Notes: generated by a model not told the origin, from the letters alone. A DNA stretch of 64,000 bases from an uncultured Lachnospiraceae bacterium (GCA_959022495.1 CAUEYX010000005.1:124001-188000), one strand, 5' to 3'. Shown: positions 52,380 through 61,057, counted from the first letter of the stretch. Numbers and translations: made by a program.

Positions 52380-52833
52380 TATACATACACATATTCTCGC
52401 GGGGGTCGATGACGGGCCGGAAAATGATGGTCAAATGTACGAATTGTTAAATGCTCTCTATAACGATGGGATTAGAAAAATTTGCTGCACGCCTCATTAT
52501 CATCCGGGGTATTACGGGAGAAATATTGACGAAGTATCCGAGCGTTTTTCCCGCCTTGAAACCTATATACATGAAAAAGAAATAGATATGCAGATCGCCC
52601 TTGGCAATGAGCTGCACTATTTTCAGGGGTGCATTGAATGGGTAGAGGAAGGCCTCTGCCGGACACTCAATGGAACACGGTATGTATTGGCGGACTTTGA
52701 CAGGGAAGAAGAATATGAGACGATTGAATCTGCCTATCAAGAAGTAAGGCATAAATATGGCGCGGAATATGCCGATAAGTTATTCGTGGTTAACCCCAAT
52801 AAAATTCTGGAAAGTGTACGGCAGGAGGAGTGA
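52369..52833 (+). CDS. CpsB/YwqE-type PHP tyrosine phosphatase with internal deletion
   Basis: 154 residues instead of the usual ~240-255. The start is normal: MFVDIHTHILAGVDDGPEND (metal ligands HxH) and TPHYHPGYYG, then ALGNELHYF and LNGTRYVLADF. From residue ~120 it jumps to AYQEVRHKYGAEYADKLFVVNPNKIL, which in full proteins is the extreme C-terminus. The middle, with the HPER and SDAHN metal-binding segments, is missing, with frame kept. It is unlikely to dephosphorylate CpsD normally. It precedes cpsC by 4 bp. Alternative: a shortened paralogue with another role. Confidence 0.82.
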   Translation: MFVDIHTHILAGVDDGPENDGQMYELLNALYNDGIRKICCTPHYHPGYYGRNIDEVSERFSRLETYIHEKEIDMQIALGNELHYFQGCIEWVEEGLCRTLNGTRYVLADFDREEEYETIESAYQEVRHKYGAEYADKLFVVNPNKILESVRQEE

Positions 52834-52837
52834 AAAA

Positions 52838-53623
52838 GTGAATGGTAATTCAAGATTAAAAACGATTACTTTGAAGGATTTTTTTACATTATTTTATACA
52901 CGCATATGGCTGATCATTCTTGTTCCGGCAGTCTGCATGGGAATTATGTTTGTACAGCAGTATTTTTTCTTTAATCCTGAATACAAATCCACAGCCACGC
53001 TTTATATTTTGAAACAGGAAAATGAAGCCGGATATAACTATACAGATTCAGATTTTTCTTTAGCGTTAGACGTAGTAAATGATTGTACATATATATTAAA
53101 GAGTAATGTGGTTTTGGAGCAGGTAATCAAATCGCTGGATTTGGATATGAGTTATGATGAGCTGTACAATTGTATCGATACAGAGAATCCTTCTGATACA
53201 AGGATTCTTGAGATAAGCGTTACAACACATTCTGCTTCGCTTTCGAAAAAAATCGCGGATAAAGTATGCGTGATCGGGATTGATGAGATTACAGACGCTA
53301 TGGGATTTGAGCAGGTTCATTTATACTCAAAAGGAATCGAACCATCTAAACCGAGCAATGAACTGGGATTAATCGGATATTTACTGACAGGTATTATGGC
53401 TGCTATTGTAACATATTCTGTAATTTTGATCATTTATATTTTCGATGACTGCATAAGAACGAAAGACGATATTGAAACTTATCTGGGGGTAAGTGTTTTA
53501 GGAGACATACCAAATTTTAATGAGGGGGATAAATATTATGGAGTTTATTACTCATCTGTGACACGTGAAAAGCAGCGGACAAAAAGAGAAAAGAAAGGGC
53601 AGAACAAATATGCGGGAAATTAA
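52838..53623 (+). CDS. CpsC/Wzz-type chain-length determinant and kinase activator
   Basis: 261 residues from GTG 52838 (GGAGGAG upstream). Two membrane helices (residues ~20-45: IWLIILVPAVCMGIMFVQQYF; ~175-205: GYLLTGIMAAIVTYSVILIIYIFDD) enclose an extracytoplasmic domain with FNPEYKSTATLYILKQ. EPSKPSNELGLIGYLL is the conserved Pro-rich element before helix two. The cytoplasmic end (LGDIPNFNEGDKYYG) interacts with CpsD in known systems. Controls chain length and activates the tyrosine kinase. Confidence 0.92.
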   Translation: MNGNSRLKTITLKDFFTLFYTRIWLIILVPAVCMGIMFVQQYFFFNPEYKSTATLYILKQENEAGYNYTDSDFSLALDVVNDCTYILKSNVVLEQVIKSLDLDMSYDELYNCIDTENPSDTRILEISVTTHSASLSKKIADKVCVIGIDEITDAMGFEQVHLYSKGIEPSKPSNELGLIGYLLTGIMAAIVTYSVILIIYIFDDCIRTKDDIETYLGVSVLGDIPNFNEGDKYYGVYYSSVTREKQRTKREKKGQNKYAGN

Positions 53624-54284
53624 ATTGAAAATACCGGGGATAGATAATTTTTCTGTTCAGGAAGCTTATAAAGTTCTTCGCACAAATCTGCAGTTTTGCG
53701 GGCAGGATATGAAAGCGATCGCAATTACCAGCTGTGATGAGAATGAAGGTAAGACGACAGTTTCTCTTAATTTGGCAGGAAGTCTGGCGGAATTGGGGAA
53801 AAAAGTAATTTTTATTGATGCCGATATGAGAAAATCAGTCTTAGTTGGAAGGAATACTACCGTCAGTAAAATTCCCGGATTGAGTGAGGCTCTTACTGGA
53901 ATGAAAAAAATAAGTGAGTGTATTTATACGACTCAGTATCCGAATTTAAATATAATGTTTGCGGGGAAATGTCCTCCTAACCCGGTGGAGCTTTTAAACA
54001 GCAATTATTTTTCCAGACTGATTGAACATATACGGGGAGTTTTTGATTATATTATTATCGACACGCCGCCTTTGGGACGGGTAATAGACTCCGCTGTGAT
54101 CGCGCCGAATTGTGATGGGATTATTTTGGTTTTGGGCAGTCAGCGTATCCATCGAAAACAGGCGCAGGAGGTGATAGAACAGATTAATAAGAGCGGGGAA
54201 AAAATTCTTGGAGTTGTGCGAAATAATATGAAACGGAGAGAGAAGGGATATTCCTATCGCGGCAAAAATTATATGGAGCAATAG
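53610..54284 (+). CDS. CpsD/CapB-type bacterial tyrosine kinase
   Basis: 224 residues starting MREIKLKIPGIDNFSVQEAYKVLRTNLQF. Walker A as ITSCDENEGKTTVSLNLA, Walker A' IFIDADMRKS and Walker B YIIIDTPPLG define a BY-kinase. The tail (KGYSYRGKNYMEQ) has three Tyr for autophosphorylation. ATG 53610 lies inside the cpsC end (14-base overlap). With CpsC it governs polymer length and export. With its phosphatase partner CpsB damaged, phospho-control may be altered. Last gene of the locus; I see no clear terminator in the 75 bases after it. Confidence 0.93.
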   Translation: MREIKLKIPGIDNFSVQEAYKVLRTNLQFCGQDMKAIAITSCDENEGKTTVSLNLAGSLAELGKKVIFIDADMRKSVLVGRNTTVSKIPGLSEALTGMKKISECIYTTQYPNLNIMFAGKCPPNPVELLNSNYFSRLIEHIRGVFDYIIIDTPPLGRVIDSAVIAPNCDGIILVLGSQRIHRKQAQEVIEQINKSGEKILGVVRNNMKRREKGYSYRGKNYMEQ

Positions 54285-54358
54285 AAATATAGGCGGGGTT
54301 TCTGCTGAATCCGCGTCTGCCTTAATGGGAATATGCGTGAGAACGGAAAACTGCAAAA

Positions 54359-55357
54359 TTAATAACTTTCATAATACTGCGTCATAAGTCTCCGCCCTTC
54401 TTCTCTCATCATTTCTACCACATGCCCTGGCCCAGTGATACGGATATCTCTGCCCAGGCTGAATATCCACCCCAGGAACTGAGGGCTTACCGCCACGTCC
54501 ACATAGGCGGTAAAGGTTCCGTTTCTGCCGGGAATAATGCGGACTTCCCGGCCGAAGCGGTCGATCAGCACGCCCGCCATGTGATCCGCAGCTTCCAGGC
54601 ATACCCGGGTCTCTTCTCCCGCGTACATGCCAAAGAGCTGGCGGGAATATCCGGGGACATCAATAGAAGAAAAAGCTTCCCGCCCCAGACGATTCTGATC
54701 CGTGGGGGAGATTTTCAGCATTTTATCTACCCGGTAGTGCTTAAGCTGGCGGGAGGCGGAATCGTATCCAACCATATAGTAATTCTCATTATCCCAGACA
54801 AGCGCCCAGGGGCTGACGTCATACCATGCGCCATTGTGCCGGAGTACCATTTCTTTCCTTACATTCCACTGAAAATACTGGAATTTTATGCGTGAGTCAG
54901 CATTAATCGCGGTATGAATTTTATCGACATTATAGTAAATGCTCTCATTCATTGTCTTAACACGCCCGGAAATCAGGACCTGGCGGTGGAGCTGTTTTGC
55001 CTCATGTCTGCTGACAAGGCTTTCCAGCTTTTTGATGAGGGCGCGGGATTTCCGTTCCGTGATGAATTTTGCCGACTGCACAGAATCAACAAGGAGCTTC
55101 AGCTCTGCAAGCTCAAATTCTCTTTCCCCTATATGGTAAGTCCAGTCGTTTCCCGTATGTTCTGTGATAATATCAATGCCGAACGCGCGGAGCTCCTCAA
55201 AATCGGAATAAAGCGTCTTTCTGTCCGCGCTGACGCCGTAAGCGCCAAGCTTCTCGATCAGAGCCTGCCTCGACAGGCCGTGCCCGTCATCAGTTTCTTC
55301 CATAAATATTTTCATAAGATACAAAAGTTTCAGTTTTTGGTGTTTCCTTTCCGCCAT
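54359..55357 (-). CDS. WYL-domain transcriptional regulator
   Basis: 332 residues. N-terminal winged helix (KLKLLYLMKIFMEETDDGHGLSRQALIEKLGAYGVSADRKTLYSDFEELRAFG), then a WYL domain (AINADSRIKFQYFQWN, YDVSPWALVWDNENYYMVGYDSASRQLKHYRVDKML) and the C-terminal WCX extension (FGREVRIIPGRNGTFTAYVDVAVSPQFLGWIFSLG). I choose ATG 55357 since the SD (AGGAG, plus 55364-55368) abuts the ATG at 55363. WYL proteins sense ligands, often nucleotides or small effectors. It is backbone-like in composition; target unknown. Confidence 0.92.
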   Translation of the reverse strand: MAERKHQKLKLLYLMKIFMEETDDGHGLSRQALIEKLGAYGVSADRKTLYSDFEELRAFGIDIITEHTGNDWTYHIGEREFELAELKLLVDSVQSAKFITERKSRALIKKLESLVSRHEAKQLHRQVLISGRVKTMNESIYYNVDKIHTAINADSRIKFQYFQWNVRKEMVLRHNGAWYDVSPWALVWDNENYYMVGYDSASRQLKHYRVDKMLKISPTDQNRLGREAFSSIDVPGYSRQLFGMYAGEETRVCLEAADHMAGVLIDRFGREVRIIPGRNGTFTAYVDVAVSPQFLGWIFSLGRDIRITGPGHVVEMMREEGRRLMTQYYESY

Positions 55358-55552
55358 ATCCATCTCCTGCCTTTTCTGAGAGATATTACCTGAGGCAAAT
55401 AACAGCTGTATTTCCGTAAGCAGAGAACCGATACATACATTTTAGCAGAGTTCTTGGAAAATGGAAATACAGGGTGGGAAGTTTTTTGGACAGCTATGCG
55501 GGTAAAATAATGACCATAGATAACAGATCATATGGAGAAGGGAAGGTTCATT

Positions 55553-55654
55553 ATGAAAGGATATTTGGTAAGCGACGGATACATGGGATATGTGGATGGA
55601 AGATACATGTTGTTTGCGAGCGAGACGGATTATATGGAATACATGAATGACTGA
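55553..55654 (+). CDS. Small 33-residue protein, Tyr/Met-rich
   Basis: ATG 55553 with GAAGGGAAGG upstream, TGA 55652-55654. It begins MKGYLVSDGYMGYVDGRYML and ends ETDYMEYMND; Tyr, Gly and Met dominate. From memory, near-identical tiny proteins are common and conserved in Lachnospiraceae, but no function is known. It is followed by a good terminator, which supports it as a real transcription unit. Too short for most gene finders. Confidence 0.65.
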   Translation: MKGYLVSDGYMGYVDGRYMLFASETDYMEYMND

Positions 55655-55681
55655 CTGCCGACGGCATAGAAAGCGGCAGAA

Positions 55682-55713
55682 AAAGACCAGGCTTAAATCA
55701 GAGCCTGGTCTTT
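55682..55713. terminator. Bidirectional terminator between the 33-residue gene and lon
   Basis: AAAGACCAGGCT (55682-55693) pairs with AGCCTGGTCTTT (55702-55713). The flanking A- and T-runs serve both strands; on the minus strand the hairpin overlaps the last lon codons. Confidence 0.85.
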
Positions 55714-57981
55714 CAGTACGTCGGTCACCTTTTTTACGGGTATGATCGTCAGTTTTTCTTTTACTTCGTCTGCTACATCCTCCAGATCTTCCAAATTGTC
55801 AGAAGGGATATAGACTTTTTTGATGCCGGATCTCTGGGCTGCCATCAATTTCTCCGGCAGCCCTCCTATGGGCATCACGCCCCCTCTGAGAGAAACTTCT
55901 CCCGTCATGGCACAGTCTGTTTCAGCCGCTTTCCCCTTCAGAAGGGAGGCAAGAGCGGTAGTGATCGTGATGCCGGCAGACGGGCCGTCTTTTGGCACGG
56001 CACCGGCGGGCACGTGGATGTGCAGGTCATGATCCTCCAGAACGCGGCTCTCTTTTGGATAGAGGGAGCGCGCCAGCGTGAGGGCGATCTGGACGGATTC
56101 TTTCATGACGTCGCCCAGCTGTCCCGTGATGATCAGTCTGCCGGTGCCCTTCGTTAGTTTCGACTCTATGAACAGAATAGCTCCTCCTGCCCGGGTCCAC
56201 GCAAGGCCGGTCACGACTCCGGGGACTCCGGAAGAGAGCCTGTGCTCCGGGCGGATCTGCTTTCTTCCCAGATACCCGGAGAGACCGCTTTTTGAGACGG
56301 AGATGCAGGACCCCGCTCCCTCTCCGCCGGCGGAAGCGTTTTTGACCAGCTCTACAGCGGCAGTGCGGCACAGGGTCTCAATGGATTTCTTCAGATCTCG
56401 GACGCCGGATTCCATGGTGTATTCATCAATAATCTGGCGCAGCGCTCCGTCTGTGATCTTCAGCATATTTTTCTGAATGCCCATCGTTTCCATGGCTCTG
56501 GGAATCAAGTGCTTCTTAGCGATATGGTATTTCTCCACCGCCGTGTATCCGGGGAAGGAGATGACTTCCATACGGTTTAAGAGCGGCTCCGGTATGGTGT
56601 CCGTGGTATTGGCCGTGCACACGAAGAGTACGTTGGACAAGTCGTAGGGCACATTCATATAGTGATCCGTAAAGGTGCTGTTCTGTTCCGGGTCCAGGAC
56701 TTCTAACAGGGCGCTGGCGGGATCTCCGCCGTAATCCTTCGCCAGCTTATCTACCTCGTCGAGCACCATGACGGGGTTGGAGGACCCGCTGCGTTTCATG
56801 GCTTCCATGATCCGGCCGGGCATTGCGCCAATGTAGGTTCTGCGGTGCCCGCGGATCTCTGCTTCGTCGCGGACGCCGCCCAGGCTGATGCGGACGTACT
56901 CTCTTCCAAGGGCGCGCGCGATGCTCTGTCCGATGCTGGTCTTGCCTGTGCCGGGGGCGCCCACGAAGAGCAGAATAGAACCGTACTGCTTCCGGTTGAG
57001 CGCCATGACTGCCAGCTGCTGGATAATGCGCTCTTTTACTTTCTTCAGCCCATAGTGATCTTCATCGAGGATCTTTTCCGCCCGGTCCAGATCAATGGGA
57101 GTAAACTCCGGGGATTTCCAGGACAGACTGGTGACAAAGTCAAGATAGTCGTACAGAAGCCCGTATTCGTGGCTCTCTTTCCCTTCCTGTCTCATTCGGC
57201 TGAGTACCTTTTCCGCTTCCCTGCGGGCCTCTTTGTTCATGCCGGAATCCGCGATTTTCTTTTCGAATTTCCTTACATCATAGATGTTTTCCGGGTGCAT
57301 GTCATCCAGCTCTTTCTGCAGATAATCAATCTGCTTTTTCAGGGCTGCTTCACGGTAGAGCTGTTCCTGCCCGTCTTTCTGGGCTTCCTGGGCTTCTGCG
57401 GACACCCTGGCAACCTCCATGAATTCATTGACGGCAGTCTCAATAAGAGCGTATCTCTTTTTTACAGAATCTTCCGCAAGGACGGCGTATTTTTCCTCCA
57501 CAGTCAGGTTGAGATATTCGGACAGGGAGGATATCAGGTCGTAAATGCTTTTGCGCTGGAGGATAAATCCCCTGGCCCAGATTCCCCACTGGTAATTCTG
57601 GACAAACCGGAGGAGGGAGCCGCGCACAGAAGAAAAGATCTTCTGCTGCTCGTTCTCCGGCAGATCCTCTATAGAAGGGCGGACCGCAAAGGCGGCGCTG
57701 ACCATGCCGTTTTCGAGAACCGGGCTGATGATTTCTACCCGGTCAATTGTGCGGATCTGGATGACGTCCTCCTCGCTGACAGATTCTACCCTGGCGGAAA
57801 GCCCGATCGGATAGAAATCATCTGCCTGAAGCCCGCTTCCCTGCGCCTCGTTCTTAAGAAGCGCAAAAAGAAGCTGCATTCCCGGCTTTAGTTCATCTGC
57901 CTGGTCTGTGAAGAAATCTTTTTTAAAATAATAAGTTACATCTGGCAGTAACAGTATATTATAAACAGGCTGTATAAACAT
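55693..57981 (-). CDS. lon: ATP-dependent protease Lon
   Basis: Cytoplasmic AAA+ serine protease, 762 residues. N-terminal substrate domain (LLPDVTYYFKKDFF, ~1-200), coiled coil, AAA+ with Walker A GAPGTGKTS (~340) and Walker B VMVLDEVDKLAKDYGGDPASALLEVLDPEQN (~405), then the protease domain with KDGPSAGIT (catalytic Ser ~668) and GGLPEKLMAA (catalytic Lys ~711). It is a little shorter than E. coli Lon, and the N-domain is divergent at the start, but all catalytic parts are present. A CIRCE operator and promoter lie directly upstream, indicating HrcA heat-shock control. GGAGGGTTTCCT-type SD precedes the ATG at 57981. Confidence 0.96.
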   Translation of the reverse strand: MFIQPVYNILLLPDVTYYFKKDFFTDQADELKPGMQLLFALLKNEAQGSGLQADDFYPIGLSARVESVSEEDVIQIRTIDRVEIISPVLENGMVSAAFAVRPSIEDLPENEQQKIFSSVRGSLLRFVQNYQWGIWARGFILQRKSIYDLISSLSEYLNLTVEEKYAVLAEDSVKKRYALIETAVNEFMEVARVSAEAQEAQKDGQEQLYREAALKKQIDYLQKELDDMHPENIYDVRKFEKKIADSGMNKEARREAEKVLSRMRQEGKESHEYGLLYDYLDFVTSLSWKSPEFTPIDLDRAEKILDEDHYGLKKVKERIIQQLAVMALNRKQYGSILLFVGAPGTGKTSIGQSIARALGREYVRISLGGVRDEAEIRGHRRTYIGAMPGRIMEAMKRSGSSNPVMVLDEVDKLAKDYGGDPASALLEVLDPEQNSTFTDHYMNVPYDLSNVLFVCTANTTDTIPEPLLNRMEVISFPGYTAVEKYHIAKKHLIPRAMETMGIQKNMLKITDGALRQIIDEYTMESGVRDLKKSIETLCRTAAVELVKNASAGGEGAGSCISVSKSGLSGYLGRKQIRPEHRLSSGVPGVVTGLAWTRAGGAILFIESKLTKGTGRLIITGQLGDVMKESVQIALTLARSLYPKESRVLEDHDLHIHVPAGAVPKDGPSAGITITTALASLLKGKAAETDCAMTGEVSLRGGVMPIGGLPEKLMAAQRSGIKKVYIPSDNLEDLEDVADEVKEKLTIIPVKKVTDVLKDQALI

Positions 57982-58003
57982 AGGAAACCCTCCTTATCTG
58001 TTG

Positions 58004-58030
58004 TCAGCACTCATGTGATAAGAGTGCTAA
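58004..58030. promoter_or_regulatory. CIRCE operator (HrcA binding site) upstream of lon
   Basis: TCAGCACTC, nine bases, GAGTGCTAA: one mismatch from the CIRCE consensus TTAGCACTC-N9-GAGTGCTAA. It lies 23 bp from the lon start codon. The divergent J-protein promoter (58156-58184) is over 120 bp away, so control of that gene is less likely. Confidence 0.9.
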
Positions 58031-58035
58031 TCATT

Positions 58036-58073
58036 TATTATAGAAAATTAGCACAGAAAATCCGTCATGTCAA
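58036..58073 (-). promoter_or_regulatory. Probable lon promoter
   Basis: On the minus strand TTGACA (plus 58068-58073), 17 bp, TAATTT (plus 58045-58050); a TATAAT at plus 58036-58041 is an alternative -10. CIRCE lies just downstream, in the transcribed leader. Confidence 0.5.
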
Positions 58074-58155
58074 TAGTGGGAGGCTTCCAAAATCAGGGTT
58101 TCGGTATTTTGTGAAGCCAGGTTTCTTTCATATTACGCATCCTTCGGTTCTGGTC

Positions 58156-58184
58156 TTGACACTTAAAAAAATACTTGTTATATT
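58156..58184 (+). promoter_or_regulatory. Sigma-A promoter of the J-protein gene
   Basis: TTGACA (58156-58161), 17-bp spacer, TATATT (58179-58184). The ~120-base leader contains a small hairpin, GCCCGGGTTCGGGC (58210-58223). Confidence 0.7.
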
Positions 58185-58305
58185 ACAAATAGAACACAAA
58201 GATGTTTTATGCCCGGGTTCGGGCAGTTCGAAATATATAAATAATTATAGAAGATACATTGACAGGACAAGACTGTCGTGGAATTGATGCAGGAGGGTGA
58301 GTAAA

Positions 58306-59325
58306 ATGGCAGAAAAGAGAGATTATTATGATGTGCTGGGGATCGCGAGAGGCGCGGATGACACCCAGATAAAGAAAGCGTACCGTAAGCTTGCGAAGAA
58401 GTATCATCCGGATACAAACGCGGGCGACGAGGATGCGGAACAGAAATTTAAAGAAGTCACAGAGGCGTATAATGTCCTGAGTGATAAGGAAAAGAGAAAG
58501 ATGTATGACCAGTTCGGCCACGCGGCATTTGACCAGGGCTGGGCGGACGGAACACGGAAGGGGTACCGGCAGTCCGGCGGCCCGGGGGGACAGTATCAGG
58601 AATATCATTTTGAGGGCGGCAGCATGGATGAGATGTTCCGCGATATTTTCGGCGATCTCTTCCGGCACGGGGCGGCAGATGGCGGCGCGTCAGGCGGGAA
58701 CACCGGCCGCGGCGGATATGGACGATTCAGCGGTTTTGGTGATTTTGACGGCTTTGGAGGAGGTTTCCGGCAGAAAGGAGAGGATATCCGGGCGCAGGTG
58801 GAGATCGGGTTTGATGAGGCGGTATTCGGGTGTGATAAAGTAATCCGTCTGCAGAACCCTTCCGCGTCGGACGGAGCTGTCCAATCGCTTCAGGTGCACA
58901 TTCCGGCAGGAATTGACACCGGAAAGACAGTCCGTCTGAAAGGGCGGGGCATGCCGGGAGTCAATGGCGGCGGGAACGGAGATCTTCTGCTCAGCGTTAC
59001 GGTAAGAGAAAAAGAAGGGTATGAGAGAGACGGCATGGATGTGTACACAACGGTCCAGATCCCATATACGACGGCTGTGTTTGGGGGTGAAGCGGTTGTC
59101 CATACACTCTACGGGAACGTACTGTGCAAAATAAAGAAGGGGATTCAGCCGGGGACGAAGATCCGTCTGAGGGGGAAAGGTGTCGTGTCTATGAAAGATC
59201 CATCCGTGCGGGGAAACCAGTATGTGACCGTGCAGATTCAGGTGCCGTGTCACTTAAGCGCGGCTGCAGAGCAGAAGCTCAGAGAGTTTGAGGCGGCGTG
59301 TTCAGGTCAGGTGAAAACCGCGTGA
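58306..59325 (+). CDS. DnaJ/CbpA-type co-chaperone without zinc finger
   Basis: 339 residues from ATG 58306, nine bases after AGGAGG; GTG 58297 abuts the SD. J domain at 1-70 with the HPD triad (KKYHPDTN, ~33-35), Gly/Phe-rich linker (GGYGRFSGFGDFDGFGGGF), then two DnaJ C-terminal beta domains (VEIGFDEAVFGCDKVIRL, VQIPYTTAVFGGEAVVHTLYGNV). The four CxxCxGxG zinc repeats are absent, making it a class B (CbpA-like) J-protein. Stimulates DnaK ATPase. No dnaK or grpE is near; the main dnaJ is probably elsewhere. A stem (GTTCAGGTCA/TGACCTGAAC, 59300-59332) straddles its stop codon. Confidence 0.93.
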   Translation: MAEKRDYYDVLGIARGADDTQIKKAYRKLAKKYHPDTNAGDEDAEQKFKEVTEAYNVLSDKEKRKMYDQFGHAAFDQGWADGTRKGYRQSGGPGGQYQEYHFEGGSMDEMFRDIFGDLFRHGAADGGASGGNTGRGGYGRFSGFGDFDGFGGGFRQKGEDIRAQVEIGFDEAVFGCDKVIRLQNPSASDGAVQSLQVHIPAGIDTGKTVRLKGRGMPGVNGGGNGDLLLSVTVREKEGYERDGMDVYTTVQIPYTTAVFGGEAVVHTLYGNVLCKIKKGIQPGTKIRLRGKGVVSMKDPSVRGNQYVTVQIQVPCHLSAAAEQKLREFEAACSGQVKTA

Positions 59326-59633
59326 CCTGAACACGGCGGACTGCTGCGGGAGGCACAGAGCCGCGGGGAAATACAGCGGGGCGGGCAGCAGGAAAAACAG
59401 ATCATTCTGTGCAAAAAAGAGCTGCCGCACGAATGATGATCTATTACATCATTTAGTGTGACAGCCCCATGTGCAGTATCTGAATCGGCGCAGAATCCGT
59501 ATTGTAAGAATCAGTATTGGTTGCGTTTGAAGAAGGGATTTGATATGATAGGGGTGCTCAAAGTGTTCAATCCCCTGTTAGTATAAGGCGGATCTGCCCA
59601 CTTTGTTCTAATTTGGGAGAGAGAAAGGAAATC
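59326..59633 (+). other. 308-bp gap with alternative hairpins and the rpiB promoter
   Basis: No gene seen. GCACGAATGATGATC (59427-59441) can pair either upstream with GATCATTCTGTGC (59400-59412) or downstream with CATCATTTAGTGTG (59447-59460), two exclusive hairpins. The promoter candidate is TTGCGT (59521-59526), 17 bp, TATGAT (59544-59549). The leader then holds the inverted repeat CAAAGTG (59559-59565) / CACTTTG (59599-59605). A role is unknown. Confidence 0.5.
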
Positions 59634-60083
59634 ATGATGAAGATAGGGATTGGGAACGATCACTCCGCATTGGAAATGAAGAGAGAGATCATCGCTTTTT
59701 TAGAGGAAAAGGGGCATGAAGTAGTCAATTATGGTACCGATTCGGCCGAGAGCTGTGATTACCCCCTTTATGGGGAGCGGGTGGCACGTGCCGTTGCGTC
59801 AGGAGAAGTGGAGCAGGGAATCTTGATCTGCGGCACAGGCCTTGGCATTTCACTGGCGGCCAATAAAGTAAAAGGTATCCGCGCCGCAGTATGCAGCGAG
59901 CCCTTTACGGCGAAGATGGCACGCGCGCACAACAACTGCAATATCCTTGCCTTTGGCGCAAGGGTGGTGGGACCGGAGCTTGCCAAGATGATCGTGGAGA
60001 CATGGCTGAACACAGCGTTCGAGGGCGGACGGCACCAGAGAAGAGTGGATTTGATCATGGAGATCGAGAATAAGGAGCCGTGA
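59634..60083 (+). CDS. rpiB: Ribose 5-phosphate isomerase B
   Basis: Interconverts ribose 5-phosphate and ribulose 5-phosphate in the pentose phosphate pathway; some LacAB/RpiB members prefer allose or galactose 6-phosphate. About 149 residues from ATG 59634/59637 (GAGAAAGGA upstream). GIGNDHSALEMKREI, DYPLYGERVARAV, GILICGTGLGISLAANKVKGIRAAVC with the catalytic Cys of GTGLG-type segment, and the HNNCNILAFGARVVG loop are all family features. The stop overlaps the next start by one base. Confidence 0.95.
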   Translation: MMKIGIGNDHSALEMKREIIAFLEEKGHEVVNYGTDSAESCDYPLYGERVARAVASGEVEQGILICGTGLGISLAANKVKGIRAAVCSEPFTAKMARAHNNCNILAFGARVVGPELAKMIVETWLNTAFEGGRHQRRVDLIMEIENKEP

Positions 60084-61057
60084 TGCACGCTTATGATCTG
60101 CCCCAGTGGGTTTTGTTTTTCTTTATTTATAGTTTTATCGGCTGGGTGTGGGAGAGCTGTTATGTGTCTGTCAGAAAGCGCCGGTGGGTCAACCGTGGAT
60201 TCATGCACGGGCCCATGCTGCCGCTGTACGGGTCGGGAGCCCTCACGGTGCTGATCAGCACCATCGGCGTCAGAGACAATCCGGCGCTGATCTTCCTTCT
60301 GGGAATGCTGGCGGCGACCCTGCTGGAATACATTACCGGATTGGCAATGGAACGGCTCTTTCACGTGAGGTACTGGGATTACAGCGGCCAGAAGTTAAAC
60401 CTTCACGGATACATCTGCGTATCCTCTTCCCTCTGCTGGGGCTGTTTTTCTGTCCTGCTTGTGAAAGCGGCCCACGTGCCGATAGAGGCGGCCGTGCTGG
60501 GAATTCCTTCCGTGGCAGCGGAGGGGGCGGCCCTGCTGCTGTCGGTGGCGGCAGCGGTGGACCTGACGCAGTCCTTCAATGAGGCAATGGACCTGAAACG
60601 GATTCTCACACAGCTTGAGGAGAGCAGAGAGCAGATCCGCAGGATTGAGGAGCGGCTGAAAGTCGCGGTGGACGATGCGAGGGAAGATTACCGGAGGTAT
60701 ACAATGGAGCGGAGCCGAAAGAAACTTTCCCGCAAGGCGGCTTATCTTGAGCGCATTGAGATGAGGTGTCAGGAGCGGCGCGCGCAGCTGGAAGGGCTGT
60801 CGCAGAAAGTGGAACAGATCCTGAGGGAGGAACTGCCAGCTAAGGCGGAGAAGCTGCTCAGTGATCCGCGTGTGCAGGAGCTGACCGCTCTTAAGCAGAG
60901 CATATTCCAGGAAGTACGGAAAATGGGAGAGCGCACGGACCGCAGGTATCTGCGTGCGGCCCGCCATCTCTGGAGAAACCCGACGGCGGTTTCAGAACAG
61001 TTTAGAGACGCGCTCGAGGAGCTCAGAAAATACATGGATTCAGATGATGAAAAATAA
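60083..61057 (+). CDS. CmpB-like (putative ABC transporter permease) membrane protein with coiled-coil tail
   Basis: 324 residues from ATG 60083 (AAGGAG five bases before). The first ~165 residues carry about five membrane helices and the ABC_trans_CmpB pattern: FIYSFIGWVWESCYVSVRKRRWVNRGFMHGPMLPLYGSGA, LEYITGLAMERLFHVRYWDYSGQKLNLHGYIC. The remaining half is a long charged coiled coil (EESREQIRRIEERLKVAVDD, ERRAQLEGLSQKVEQILREE), not part of the core domain. Annotated transport function in the family is not proven. No ABC ATPase gene is adjacent. Confidence 0.85.
   Translation: MHAYDLPQWVLFFFIYSFIGWVWESCYVSVRKRRWVNRGFMHGPMLPLYGSGALTVLISTIGVRDNPALIFLLGMLAATLLEYITGLAMERLFHVRYWDYSGQKLNLHGYICVSSSLCWGCFSVLLVKAAHVPIEAAVLGIPSVAAEGAALLLSVAAAVDLTQSFNEAMDLKRILTQLEESREQIRRIEERLKVAVDDAREDYRRYTMERSRKKLSRKAAYLERIEMRCQERRAQLEGLSQKVEQILREELPAKAEKLLSDPRVQELTALKQSIFQEVRKMGERTDRRYLRAARHLWRNPTAVSEQFRDALEELRKYMDSDDEK

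Noticed and set aside
54422..55393. Plus-strand frames opposite the WYL regulator
   Set aside because: Shadows of a clear winged-helix plus WYL protein on the minus strand.
56845..57891. Plus-strand open frame of 348 codons
   Set aside because: Entirely antisense to lon; Phe/Leu-rich translation without domains, and lon is certain.
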